From contig MGPQ01000019.1 of assembly GCA_001797465.1 (NCBI GenBank), positions 83,650 to 147,649 of the forward strand: a DNA stretch of 64,000 bases, given 5' to 3'. The stretch comes from Deltaproteobacteria bacterium GWB2_55_19. Lineage in GTDB: Bacteria > Desulfobacterota > GWC2-55-46. A program made the translations under genes and the position numbers. The notes under the pieces are model-generated. The model had not been told where the DNA came from and did not search any database. It saw nothing but the letters and a program-made list of their open reading frames with translations. Every line of letters starts with the position of its first letter. The first letter of the stretch is position 1. Of the stretch, positions 1 through 7,701 are shown piece by piece.

Positions 1-532
1 CCCGAAGGTCTCGCAGGACCTCCTGTCCACGGTCGACACGCTCAGGCAGGCCGGGGTTATAATACGCGGGTGCATGGAGAGGTTCGACGGCAAGGGATGG
101 CCGGACGGGCTAAAGGGGGGGGAGATACACATAGGCTCGCAGATAATCGCGATATCATCTTTTTACGACAGGTACAGGCACGGGCCCAGGAAGCTGACCC
201 ACAAAGATATCGTCGTCAAGATAATGGAGGAGAAGGGGCGGGCCTTCGACCCGGCTGTCGCCGACGAGTTCTTCGGCTTTTTAGCGGGGTGGGTCGAGGA
301 GGAGAGGGGCTTTGATTCCGACGCCGACGGGCCCGAGGTCAGGAGGCACCACATAGCTAACATCAGGCCCGGCATGGTGCTTGCCGAGAACCTCGGCACC
401 ACAAAAGGCAGGCTCCTCGTCACAAAGGGGACCGTCATGACAGAGGCGCTGATAGAGAGGGTCTTGAAATACCACCAGATAGAGCCTGTCGCGGACTGCG
501 CGTGCCTCACAAAGCCGGTCGCGCGCGCCTGA
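1..532 (+). CDS. HD-GYP-like regulator, C-terminal part (5' end outside window)
   Basis: The reading frame is open from the first complete codon (base 2), so the N-terminus, probably a receiver and the HD half, lies outside the window. The visible part contains the end of an HD-GYP-type domain (ERFDGKGWPDGLKG, then an EIHIGSQIIA segment) and then a small C-terminal module (NIRPGMVLAENL, LLVTKGTVMT) that is common in HD-domain response regulators. In active HD-GYP phosphodiesterases the stretch before the DG-G-P motif carries metal-binding histidines (HHE). Here it reads GCMERFDG, and the later D-x-F/Y-D-A-x-T segment is SSFYDRY. Catalysis is therefore doubtful and a binding or scaffold role is possible. 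The family call is good; the activity is uncertain because the protein is incomplete. Confidence 0.75.
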   Translation, partial: PKVSQDLLSTVDTLRQAGVIIRGCMERFDGKGWPDGLKGGEIHIGSQIIAISSFYDRYRHGPRKLTHKDIVVKIMEEKGRAFDPAVADEFFGFLAGWVEEERGFDSDADGPEVRRHHIANIRPGMVLAENLGTTKGRLLVTKGTVMTEALIERVLKYHQIEPVADCACLTKPVARA

Positions 533-624
533 CCTGTTTTCAACCTGGCTAAAGGTGCCTGCCCGCTTAACCCGCGTTCTTAAAGGTGTGCGGCATTTTC
601 AAATCAGAAACAAGAAGGCCTTCT

Positions 625-1470
625 TTACTCTTTGTCCAGCGTTGCCTCAAACTCGGTCGTCTCTGCGGACCGGACCGATACGCGCTCCGCGGAATCCCGG
701 AAGCCCTTCTGACGGACTATTATATTGTAGACGCCGTCTTTGAAGTCGAGGGTCAATGGCGTGAGCCCGTAATAGACTTCATCTACGTAGACCTTCGCAC
801 GGGGAGGGGCCGAGGATATGACGAGCCGCCCGGCTTTAGCGACCTCACTGGACACTGTCGAGGGGCTCTCAGGGGCCGCCCCGGTTTTCGAGGTCTCAAC
901 GACCATCCCGCCCATGCCTTTCCTTATGGCCCTGGAAAGAGCGCCGTTAATGAGCTGTCCAAGCGTAGAGCGCGAGTTGCCCATGACGCCCGCGTACCGT
1001 TCTTTTTTGAAGTCGAACGACCCGGCCCAGACCGTGCCGTGCCCTGTCTTTTTAAGGGCCGCGTCGATTGATATCTCAACCTCGTCGCGCCCTCCGACAT
1101 CGAGCCTGAAGGACTTTATCGAGCTTTCGAGTACAAGCTCCGCATCCTTCTCATCCGTCACGATGAACCCCGCTGACTGAAGCTCAACCCTTAGCGCCTT
1201 TTCTACGAGCCTCGCCGGCTCTTCGGACAACACAAGCTCGGTTGCGTTCATGTCGGCGATTGTAGCCTCTATCCTGCCGATCTTTCTCGGGTCAGCCGAG
1301 GACCTTGCGTCAACTACTTTCTCTATGCGGACCCTTTGAGGGTCTTTAAGCCTCTGCATATCCGCTGGTGGAGGGTTGTATGCGACATGGAGGGGCCCGG
1401 AGCAACCTGCGACTATCGCGAGCAGGATGAGGCAGAGCGCTCCGGAGAAGGTTTTTTTTATGTAAGACAT
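625..1470 (-). CDS. Lipoprotein with C-terminal PEGA domain
   Basis: A 281-residue secreted lipoprotein. A hydrophobic signal ends in a lipobox (LLAIVAGCSG), so Cys23 is probably lipidated. The middle part (about residues 45-165) resembles YajG-like envelope lipoproteins: VRIEKVVDAR, then a long segment of alternating strands. The C-terminus (about 210-280) is a PEGA-type domain with ISSAPPRAKVYVDEVYYGLTP, a surface-associated beta fold. ATG with AAGGAG 8 bases upstream supports the start. It lies downstream of the c-heme outer-membrane gene on the same strand but is separated from it by a terminator. An envelope structural or glycan-binding role is likely; the exact function is unknown. Confidence 0.75.
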   Translation of the reverse strand: MSYIKKTFSGALCLILLAIVAGCSGPLHVAYNPPPADMQRLKDPQRVRIEKVVDARSSADPRKIGRIEATIADMNATELVLSEEPARLVEKALRVELQSAGFIVTDEKDAELVLESSIKSFRLDVGGRDEVEISIDAALKKTGHGTVWAGSFDFKKERYAGVMGNSRSTLGQLINGALSRAIRKGMGGMVVETSKTGAAPESPSTVSSEVAKAGRLVISSAPPRAKVYVDEVYYGLTPLTLDFKDGVYNIIVRQKGFRDSAERVSVRSAETTEFEATLDKE

Positions 1471-1491
1471 CAGTCCACTCCTTAAATAAAA

Positions 1492-1521
1492 AAAGGGAGG
1501 GCCTTTTAAGGCCCTCCCTTT
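1492..1521 (-). terminator. Rho-independent terminator after the c-heme outer-membrane gene
   Basis: A perfect 12-bp stem (AAAGGGAGGGCC with GGCCCTCCCTTT) and a TTTTAA loop, followed on the minus strand by a T-rich run. It lies 25 bases past the stop of the gene at 1547-2776 and before the lipoprotein start, so the two genes are probably separate transcripts. Confidence 0.85.
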
Positions 1522-1546
1522 GCTTTAGGATAGAAGCAACTCTGCG

Positions 1547-2776
1547 TTAAAACGCCGCGAAGACCATGACGGTGGTGAGCTGGTCGCCGGTCGCGTCCGT
1601 TGTGACGTCACCCGAGTAGATGGTGTGGTTGAACTGAAGCTGTACGTTCTGAAGGGCGTTGTAGACCGCGCCTACTGTGGCCGCGTCGTCGTCAAGCTGG
1701 CCGCTCGAGCCGGGCTTCTTGCCGATCCTGTAACCTGCGGCAAGGGTGAGCCTGCCCGGCAACACGCCGATCTCTCCGAGGAGAGTAAGCGCGGACTCGT
1801 CGTCTACGGTCGAGGAGTTGAACATGTTCGCGGTGTCGCCGGCGTCAGAGCTCGCGGCGCTGGCGTACGTCACATAGACGCCGACCGGGTAGTCGCCGAT
1901 AGCGCCCTGGGCCTGCGCGTCTATGGCCCACGCATCGGCCTTGTTCTCGGTAACGGCGCCCTCATCGTTCATCTTCGAGGTGCCGTTCCAGAGCTGGAAG
2001 CCGCCGCCCAGGTCCCAGTCGCCGACCTGCGGGGTCGCGGCTACCCTCAGGTAATTAAGGAGCGGGCCCGCGGCCGCAGTCCCGTGCTCGGGGTAATAGG
2101 CGGTGTAGTTTATGTAGCCGATGGGTCTCGACGCGACGAACGCGATACCCGTGGCCGCGCCGGAAGTGCCAATGTACTGCTGGCCGGAGATCTCACTTCT
2201 GTGCTCAAGGACGCGGATCATCCTGACCGCGCCGGTGTTCAGGAGCTCATAGCCGTAGGCCGCGCCTGCCGCGTCGGTCGTAAACGGGATGGCGCTTAAG
2301 TTGGTCTCAGCCACGTTGAAGACAATAGGCATCTTGTAAGAGGCGAAGTTGGGGCTGTCTATGAGAGAGGCTTCAAGCAGGAACCCTATGTGCTCGCCTG
2401 CCCTGCCGCCTATCAGGAGGGCGGCCTCGTCCGGGAACTGGATCTCTCCCTTGTTGAGGTTGACGGCGGACCCTGTCTCGCCATCCCCGTTCCTTTTCTG
2501 GTACCGTATCTTTGTTACGAGCGAGGCGTTAAGCACTACGGGCACTGAGAGGAGGTCGCCCTCCAGAAGGCTTTGACCGCCTACCTGCGTGTAGCCGCCG
2601 TCCTTGAAGGCGCGGCCGAATGAGTTCAGCGCGGGGAAGTGCTGGAAGTGGCAGGTATTGCAGGCCAGACCCGTCTGGCGCGCAAACGCCGGGACCGCCT
2701 CAGCCTCATGCGCCGTGAAAATCGAGAGCGCAAAGAAGAAGAGCACGGCTACAGCACAAAACAACGATTTCTTCAT
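1547..2776 (-). CDS. Outer-membrane beta-barrel protein with one N-terminal c-heme motif
   Basis: A 409-residue protein. A signal peptide (to about residue 27, ending HEAEA) is followed at once by a single c-type heme motif, C39-N-T-C-H43, within a conserved-looking segment (PAFARQTGLACNTCHFQHFPALNSFGRAFKDGGY region). The remainder is alternating hydrophobic and polar strands ending in phenylalanine (VMVFAAF), as in outer-membrane barrels. Proteins of this layout recur in deltaproteobacteria and Nitrospira-like lineages and are usually annotated only as cytochrome c or hypothetical. A role in electron transfer or heme presentation at the outer membrane is inference. It has its own sigma-70-type promoter and its own terminator. 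Confidence 0.7.
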   Translation of the reverse strand: MKKSLFCAVAVLFFFALSIFTAHEAEAVPAFARQTGLACNTCHFQHFPALNSFGRAFKDGGYTQVGGQSLLEGDLLSVPVVLNASLVTKIRYQKRNGDGETGSAVNLNKGEIQFPDEAALLIGGRAGEHIGFLLEASLIDSPNFASYKMPIVFNVAETNLSAIPFTTDAAGAAYGYELLNTGAVRMIRVLEHRSEISGQQYIGTSGAATGIAFVASRPIGYINYTAYYPEHGTAAAGPLLNYLRVAATPQVGDWDLGGGFQLWNGTSKMNDEGAVTENKADAWAIDAQAQGAIGDYPVGVYVTYASAASSDAGDTANMFNSSTVDDESALTLLGEIGVLPGRLTLAAGYRIGKKPGSSGQLDDDAATVGAVYNALQNVQLQFNHTIYSGDVTTDATGDQLTTVMVFAAF

Positions 2777-2883
2777 ACTACCTCCTTAGTGTGTAATTTA
2801 CAGCGATGAAATCGGCTTCCACCTGGAGCGTTGCCATAAGTGGAACTTCCTTTAAGGGGCCATCAACTTTGTGAATTTCCCCA

Positions 2884-2911
2884 ATTATAGCAATCGCGAG
2901 GCATTTGTCAA
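2884..2911 (-). promoter_or_regulatory. Sigma-70-type promoter of the c-heme outer-membrane gene
   Basis: On the minus strand: TTGACA (2906-2911), a 16-bp spacer, TATAAT (2884-2889). Both boxes match consensus exactly. Transcription would start near 2877, giving a leader of about 100 bases before the ATG at 2776. Confidence 0.75.
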
Positions 2912-3013
2912 GAGAAACACTTGGATTTTTAAAGCATTGCGGACGTCATCTGAGAGATTACTTGAAGGAGATGAGGGCCGCAACGAATCCATAGATAAAT
3001 ATATCGCCGATTA

Positions 3014-3042
3014 TTGACACTCCTTAAGCGATATGCGATACT
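3014..3042 (+). promoter_or_regulatory. Promoter of tRNA-Leu
   Basis: TTGACA (3014-3019), a 17-bp spacer and GATACT (3037-3042), placing the start a few bases before the mature tRNA 5' end at 3053. Confidence 0.6.
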
Positions 3043-3052
3043 TTTTTCCCGT

Positions 3053-3140
3053 GCCCGAGTGGCGGAACTGGTAGACGCACGGGACTTAAAATCCCGCGGC
3101 CCTTAAAGCCGTGCCGGTTCGATTCCGGCCTCGGGCACCA
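3053..3140 (+). tRNA. tRNA-Leu, anticodon UAA
   Basis: An 88-base class II tRNA with encoded CCA. The acceptor stem GCCCGAG pairs with CTCGGGC. The anticodon stem CGGGA/TCCCG (3080-3084 with 3092-3096) closes a loop with anticodon TAA at 3087-3089. The long variable arm and the GGTTCGATTCC T-arm are typical of tRNA-Leu. Confidence 0.97.
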
Positions 3141-3396
3141 TTTTACCGATTTTCGCCTTCCTGAAGTTTGATAGGTATCGCATAACATGAAATAATATCC
3201 CCGGACTTTTGCCGCTTTGAGGCGAGAGGTTTTTTCAGGCCATTCAGACGCAGTGACCCGTAATATGTCAAGCCCCGGGATGTAATGAACGAAGACGAAG
3301 GCTTCGTTCATGTGAACTCGCCCTGCGGCTTTTCTTCCGAGTATTCAATCTTTTTCTCCATGCTGAAAATTTACTGTTAGGTAAAAGGCCGGCAGG
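3141..3396. other. Intergenic stretch with one hairpin
   Basis: No credible gene. It holds a perfect inverted repeat at 3285-3311 (ATGAACGAAG, 7-base loop, CTTCGTTCAT) without a T-run. Nothing else is recognisable. Confidence 0.5.
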
Positions 3397-3433
3397 GAGT
3401 ATTTAATGCCTGTATGCGGCTTGAATATATTCG
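3397..3433. repeat. 37-bp direct repeat, copy 1
   Basis: Identical over 37 bases to 3467-3503, beginning GAGTATTTAATGCC and ending GAATATATTCG. The copies lie 70 bp apart, with 33 unrelated bases between. Copy 2 sits just upstream of the cNMP/PilZ gene. Confidence 0.9.
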
Positions 3434-3466
3434 TTTGCGAGGATTGCTATACGCCGGAGATATCGC

Positions 3467-3503
3467 GAGTATTTAATGCCTGTATGCGGCTTGAATATAT
3501 TCG
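3467..3503. repeat. 37-bp direct repeat, copy 2
   Basis: Exact copy of 3397-3433. It ends 23 bases before the likely ATG at 3527 and contains an in-frame ATG at 3476 that would add 17 residues to the next gene. The strong ribosome-binding site before 3527 argues against using it. Confidence 0.9.
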
Positions 3504-3526
3504 GCATATTGTTTGAAGGAGGGTTT

Positions 3527-4432
3527 ATGGGCTGGACGGATATGATCGGCTACCTGGCCGCAATCCTCATGTTTTCCACCTTTTACATGAAGAAGATGAT
3601 ACCTCTAAGGGCCGTGGGAGCCGCGGCAAATGTCGTGTTTGTCGTTTACGCGTCCCTTGTCCATGTCTATCCCCTCTTGATCCTGCACGCCTGCCTTTTT
3701 CCGTTGAATATAACCCGCATGATACAGATGATGATATTGATAAAAAAGGTGAAAGAGGCGTCGACAAGCGACTTTTCAATCGATTTTCTCGTCCCCTTCA
3801 TGACAAAGGAGAGCTTCAAAAAAGGCGATGTCGTCTTCAGGAAAGGGGATAACGCGGATAAGATGTTTTATCTGCAGAAGGGGCTGGTCAGGCTGGAGGA
3901 ATTAGGGGCCTTTATTACCGACGGACAGATGATCGGAGAGATAGGCATATTCTCGCCGCATAAAAAAAGGATGGCAACCGTAGTCTGTGACGCTGATACG
4001 ATGTTCCTTACTATACCCGAAAATAAAGTATTGCAACTCTATTACCAGAACCCCAAGTTCGGGATTTACCTTGTGCAGTTGATCATCCGCCGCTTTTTGA
4101 AAAATATGGAGGAGATTAGAGGGTTTGAGGCGCGGAATGCGGCTAAAAGTGAAGGGGGCGCGGAAAGGCGCAGGGTGGACAGGCTTAACATGAGGCTCCC
4201 TGTAATGGTAAAAGGGACGGATGAAGGCGGCCAGAGTTTTTTCGAGGAGACCTATATGGAAAACCTAAGCCCGGACGGGGCCTATATCATTATTCGGAAC
4301 CCGGTAGACAAGGATACTGTCCTTAGCGTTCTGACGGACAGATCAAATTCCGGCCTGGAGATCATGGCCAAGGTCGTAAGGAAAGGCCAGACGGAAAGCG
4401 AAAAAGGATGCGGAGTCTCCTTTTTGAAATAA
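3527..4432 (+). CDS. Membrane protein with cyclic-nucleotide-binding and PilZ domains
   Basis: About 301 residues from the ATG preceded by GAAGGAGGG. The N-terminus has two to three membrane segments (GYLAAILMFSTFY, VVFVVYASLVHVYPLLILHACLF). A cyclic-nucleotide-binding fold follows (about residues 90-200: FKKGDVVFRKGDNADKMF, GEIGIFSP, RMATV). The C-terminus is PilZ, with an arginine-rich start (ERRRVDR) and the N-x-S-x-x-G motif (NLSPDG), the usual c-di-GMP contacts. The order membrane, cNMP, PilZ resembles Popeye-type membrane cNMP receptors with an added c-di-GMP module. It could combine two second messengers. A class III adenylate cyclase lies 3.3 kb downstream on the same strand. Ligand binding is inferred from motifs only. 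Confidence 0.8.
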   Translation: MGWTDMIGYLAAILMFSTFYMKKMIPLRAVGAAANVVFVVYASLVHVYPLLILHACLFPLNITRMIQMMILIKKVKEASTSDFSIDFLVPFMTKESFKKGDVVFRKGDNADKMFYLQKGLVRLEELGAFITDGQMIGEIGIFSPHKKRMATVVCDADTMFLTIPENKVLQLYYQNPKFGIYLVQLIIRRFLKNMEEIRGFEARNAAKSEGGAERRRVDRLNMRLPVMVKGTDEGGQSFFEETYMENLSPDGAYIIIRNPVDKDTVLSVLTDRSNSGLEIMAKVVRKGQTESEKGCGVSFLK

Positions 4433-4480
4433 CCGGGCAATACCTTTTACTCCACTCCCTTTCAACTTAAGGCGCGCCCA

Positions 4481-5956
4481 TTGAAGATCGCACTCATCAT
4501 ACCGAAGAACAGCTCGGGGACCGAAAAGTCCTTCTACGATTACAGGTTCTTCTCGAAGTTCCTCCTGTCAAGAAAATACTTCTCGTACCTCCTCGCCATT
4601 CCAACGCTCGCGTCCCTTACGCCCCCGGTCCACGAGGTGAAGGTCTTTGACGAAAACATCGAGGATATCGACTACGGCTGGCCTGCGGACCTCGTCGGGA
4701 TAAGTGTGAGGACGATGTTCGCCAAGAGGGCCTACGAGATATCCGAAAATTTCCGCAAGAGGGGCGTAAAGACGGTGCTCGGCGGCATACACCCTTCGAT
4801 GTGCCCTGAAGAGGCGCTCGTTCACGCGGACTCCGTCGTCATAGGCGAGGCCGAGGGCGTCTGGCTCTCGGTCCTCGACGACGCGGAAAAGGGGGCGCTT
4901 AAAAAGAGGTACGAGTCCGGGAAAAAGACGGACCTGAAGGCCTCTCCGCCCCCGGCGCGGACAATACTCTCGAGGGAGAAGTACTTTTCAGACGTCGTAC
5001 AGACGACAAAGGGGTGCCCCTTCCAGTGCGAGTTTTGTTCGGTATACGCGTTCGACGGCAAGACCATAAGGTCGAAGACCGTCGAACAGCTCGTCTCCGA
5101 GATCTCGGCGCTCAATAAAGACGCGCTCTACAAGAAGAAGTCGATATTTTTCGCCGATGACAATATCATCGCGGATAGAAATTTCGCGCGCTCGCTCTTC
5201 AAGGCCTTAAAGCCCCTTAACCTCAACTGGTCGTGCCAGGCGTCCATTAACCTCGCTGAGGACGAGGGCATGCTCTCGCTCATGAAGGACGCCGGGTGCG
5301 GGGCCGTGCTCATAGGGTTCGAGTCGGTGTCGCCGAAGAATCTCTCGCAGATGGATAAGAAGGTCAACATGCGCCTCGACTACATGGAGGCGATACGGAA
5401 GATACAGTCTCACGGCATACTCGTCCACGGCTCGTTCATAGTCGGATACGACTTCGACACCGAGGAGTCCTTTGACGAACTCGCGAGGTTCATAGAGGAG
5501 TCCAGGCTCCTCATGCCGCTTATAAATATCCTGACGCCCTTTCCCGGCACCGAGCTCTTCAAGAGGTTCGAGAAAGAGGGAAGGATAATGCACATGGACT
5601 GGTCGAAGTACGACGCAAAGACCGTAGTCTTCCGCCCGGCTCTACTCTCCCCCGAGGCCCTAAAGGAGGGGTACAAAAAGGTCATTAGAAAGATATATTC
5701 ATTTGACTCGATCTACAAGAAGCTCGACCACTACTGGGCAATCGACTTCTGGCGGCGCTCGAACGAGATTGACCCCATTAAGTTCAAGTACAAGCTGCTC
5801 TTCGCTCTGCGGCTCGCCTCCATGCTCTTTTCCGGCAACCTGCCGAGGTCGTTCTTCATACTGAGGCTCCTGCCGAGGCTATTTGACAGCCGCGTAAGGG
5901 TATCCACCATTTTGACGCTCATGGCCTATAACGACTATGCCTGGTCCCGGTCCTGA
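4481..5956 (+). CDS. B12-binding-domain radical SAM protein
   Basis: A 491-residue protein starting at TTG. Residues 1-165 form a cobalamin-binding-type Rossmann region (ADLVGISVRT, TVLGGIHPSMCPEEAL, VVIGEAEG). The radical SAM core follows with C179-x3-C183-x2-C186 (GCPFQCEFC), which binds a 4Fe-4S cluster and SAM. The later segments SFIVGYDFDTEESF and NILTPFPGTELF are typical of the class with a C-terminal DUF4070-like part. These enzymes methylate or rearrange unactivated carbons, for example in hopanoid or lipid tailoring, but the substrate cannot be read here. The TTG start is uncertain; no nearer ATG fits the conserved beginning. Confidence 0.85.
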   Translation: MKIALIIPKNSSGTEKSFYDYRFFSKFLLSRKYFSYLLAIPTLASLTPPVHEVKVFDENIEDIDYGWPADLVGISVRTMFAKRAYEISENFRKRGVKTVLGGIHPSMCPEEALVHADSVVIGEAEGVWLSVLDDAEKGALKKRYESGKKTDLKASPPPARTILSREKYFSDVVQTTKGCPFQCEFCSVYAFDGKTIRSKTVEQLVSEISALNKDALYKKKSIFFADDNIIADRNFARSLFKALKPLNLNWSCQASINLAEDEGMLSLMKDAGCGAVLIGFESVSPKNLSQMDKKVNMRLDYMEAIRKIQSHGILVHGSFIVGYDFDTEESFDELARFIEESRLLMPLINILTPFPGTELFKRFEKEGRIMHMDWSKYDAKTVVFRPALLSPEALKEGYKKVIRKIYSFDSIYKKLDHYWAIDFWRRSNEIDPIKFKYKLLFALRLASMLFSGNLPRSFFILRLLPRLFDSRVRVSTILTLMAYNDYAWSRS

Positions 5957-5982
5957 GCTTGCAGGCAGGATCTACATTACCG

Positions 5983-6011
5983 TTGACAAAAAAAAGGGCT
6001 TTTGTCATTAT
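5983..6011 (+). promoter_or_regulatory. Promoter of the barrel-cupredoxin-cyclase operon
   Basis: TTGACA (5983-5988), a 17-bp spacer and CATTAT (6006-6011). The upstream TTG at 6002 falls inside this promoter, which argues that translation begins further downstream. Confidence 0.5.
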
Positions 6012-6079
6012 TTAGGCGTCTATCCCTGAATAAGACGGATGTTGATATGAAGGAAGCGGAACTCAAGGGGCTCAAACCC

Positions 6080-7033
6080 ATGGCGCGCAAGACCGCCCTT
6101 CCAGCCGTTTTTGCCACCCGCCTTTTCTCTGTAAAAAAGACCCTCTTTGGATTGTTGGCCGCCGTCACTTTCTCCGCCACGCTCCTCTTTTCGACGTCCG
6201 CGTCAGCCGAATGGGTAGAGTGGATAGCGGACGCCGAGACCGGCGTCAGGGTTCACAAGAACCTTAACCGCTCGTCATTTGCCGATGACGAAAGGGAGGG
6301 CTCCGAGCACTTCCTCGGGTTATCTCTCGGAAGGTACAACCAGCTCGCCGACTCTACTCGTTTAAGGCTTACGTTTGACCTGGATTACGGGCTTTTCGGA
6401 GAATTAGAACAACTCGATTATCGTAAGGCGGGTTTCAGCCTCTCGGTCAGGCAGAAGCTCGCATTCGGCCGGAACGCGGCATGGGTCAAGCCGAATATGT
6501 ACGCGGCATACCTTGACGTCGATGATGACGCGCGCGATAGCGCCCTCTTCGGCGCGGGCGTGCAAATGGGCAAAAGGCTCACGGAGAGGCTCGACGGAAG
6601 GGCAGGCTACATATACGAGGCGAGGGACGGCGAGGACGGGGACATGATCCCGGGGCTCGCCTCCGACGTCTTCGACCAGGAGAGCCGGACGGTCTCAATC
6701 GAGGCCTCGTACGCGTTTACCGAGAGGGTTCTGTTGACAGGCGGATACGCTTACAGGTCAGGCGAATTCGACTCGTCATGCACGCCGACGAACTTCGTTG
6801 AGGCGCTCCAAAGGGCGGATATATCCGCGATGATAGTAGACGACGCGTACAGCGAGAACTTCTGCACATACAAGGTCTTTGGGGCGATAAACACATTCAG
6901 CCTGGACGCGAGCTATTCGCTCTTTAAAGGCCACGGGTCTGTCGGCCTCGGTTACGAGATGAACGAGGGCGTCGCCGACGACTTGAGTTACTCAAGCTCA
7001 GCCGTCCGCGCGCTCTTCATGTATAGTTATTAG
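6080..7033 (+). CDS. Outer-membrane beta-barrel protein, first gene of the cyclase operon
   Basis: About 317 residues from the ATG at 6080, which has AAGGGG nine bases upstream; ATG 6047 is an alternative. A long signal region ends FSTSASAE. The mature part is a chain of amphipathic beta strands (LGLSLGRYNQL, LRLTFDLDYGLF, GFSLSVRQKL, VSIEASYAF, VGLGYEMNEG), ending in aromatic residues (RALFMYSY) as barrels do. I do not recognise a named family. It lies 11 bases before the cupredoxin gene, which abuts the cyclase gene, so the three are probably co-transcribed. It may form a pore or anchor for a copper-linked envelope sensor. Confidence 0.6.
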   Translation: MARKTALPAVFATRLFSVKKTLFGLLAAVTFSATLLFSTSASAEWVEWIADAETGVRVHKNLNRSSFADDEREGSEHFLGLSLGRYNQLADSTRLRLTFDLDYGLFGELEQLDYRKAGFSLSVRQKLAFGRNAAWVKPNMYAAYLDVDDDARDSALFGAGVQMGKRLTERLDGRAGYIYEARDGEDGDMIPGLASDVFDQESRTVSIEASYAFTERVLLTGGYAYRSGEFDSSCTPTNFVEALQRADISAMIVDDAYSENFCTYKVFGAINTFSLDASYSLFKGHGSVGLGYEMNEGVADDLSYSSSAVRALFMYSY

Positions 7034-7044
7034 GTTATTTTGCC

Positions 7045-7701
7045 ATGCTCAAGAAAACCGGAATAATACTCTTTGCCGCGTTTGTGGCGGCGTTCTCCTC
7101 CCCGGCCTTTGCCGGGTCGATAGAGTTCTCCGTCAACGACGGCAAGTCCAACCCCGTTGCCGACGCGGTCGTCTACGCGGTCCCAAGGGACGGCGCGCCA
7201 TTATCCGCCCCCAGGAAGGCTGTAATAGACCAGGTAGACAAGGAGTTCGTGGGCTATGTGACCCCGATCGAGAAGGGGACTGCCGTGAGTTTCCCGAACC
7301 ATGACAAGCTGCGCCACCACGTCTATTCGTTCTCCGAGGCCAAGAGGTTCGAGATACCTCTTTACACCGGCACGCCGGCGAACCCCGTCGTATTCGACAA
7401 GCCAGGTGTCGTAGCCCTCGGCTGCAATATACACGATTGGATGTCGGCGTATGTCTTCGTGTCGGATACCCCGCACTTCTCGAAGGCATCAGACGCCGGC
7501 AGGGGGAGGATAGAGAACATCCCCGCCGGAGAGTACGACGTGAGTGTCTGGCACCCGAAGTTGAAGGCATCCTCAAAACCGGCCTCTGTAAGGGTTAAGG
7601 TCACTGATGATGGGGCCTCGAAGGCTGACCTTCAGGTCGCGCTCCAGAACGTCTGGAGGGCCTGGAGGGCGCCAGTTGCCTCCGGCAACGGATACAGGTA
7701 A
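7045..7701 (+). CDS. Periplasmic cupredoxin-like protein (methylamine-utilisation-protein type)
   Basis: A 218-residue secreted protein; the signal peptide ends SSPAFAG. The beta-rich domain carries type I copper ligands in the expected order: His91/92 (KLRHHVYSF), then C127-N-I-H130-D-W-M133. The C-terminal third (GRIENIPAGEYDVSVWHPKL) is a carboxypeptidase-regulatory-like beta fold. Proteins annotated as methylamine utilisation protein often share this layout without being linked to methylamine. The stop codon abuts the GTG of the cyclase gene with no gap, indicating translational coupling. It may deliver a copper or redox signal to the cyclase sensor domain; that is inference. Confidence 0.75.
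   Translation: MLKKTGIILFAAFVAAFSSPAFAGSIEFSVNDGKSNPVADAVVYAVPRDGAPLSAPRKAVIDQVDKEFVGYVTPIEKGTAVSFPNHDKLRHHVYSFSEAKRFEIPLYTGTPANPVVFDKPGVVALGCNIHDWMSAYVFVSDTPHFSKASDAGRGRIENIPAGEYDVSVWHPKLKASSKPASVRVKVTDDGASKADLQVALQNVWRAWRAPVASGNGYR

Noticed and set aside
818..1180. 120-residue plus-strand frame opposite the PEGA lipoprotein
   Set aside because: Antisense shadow; the minus-strand gene has signal peptide, lipobox and PEGA domain.
3024..3311. 95-residue minus-strand frame across the tRNA-Leu gene
   Set aside because: It is the well-known false frame made by the complement of tRNA-Leu (phrase WCPRPESNRHG) and has no other support.
3397..3503. CRISPR-like geometry: 37-bp repeat, 33-bp spacer, repeat
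   Set aside because: Only two repeats, no further units, no leader or cas genes; the repeat is AT-rich with no typical CRISPR dyad.
6002..6079. N-terminal extension of the barrel protein from TTG 6002
   Set aside because: The codon lies within the promoter (TTGACA at 5983, CATTAT at 6006), so it would not be in the mRNA.
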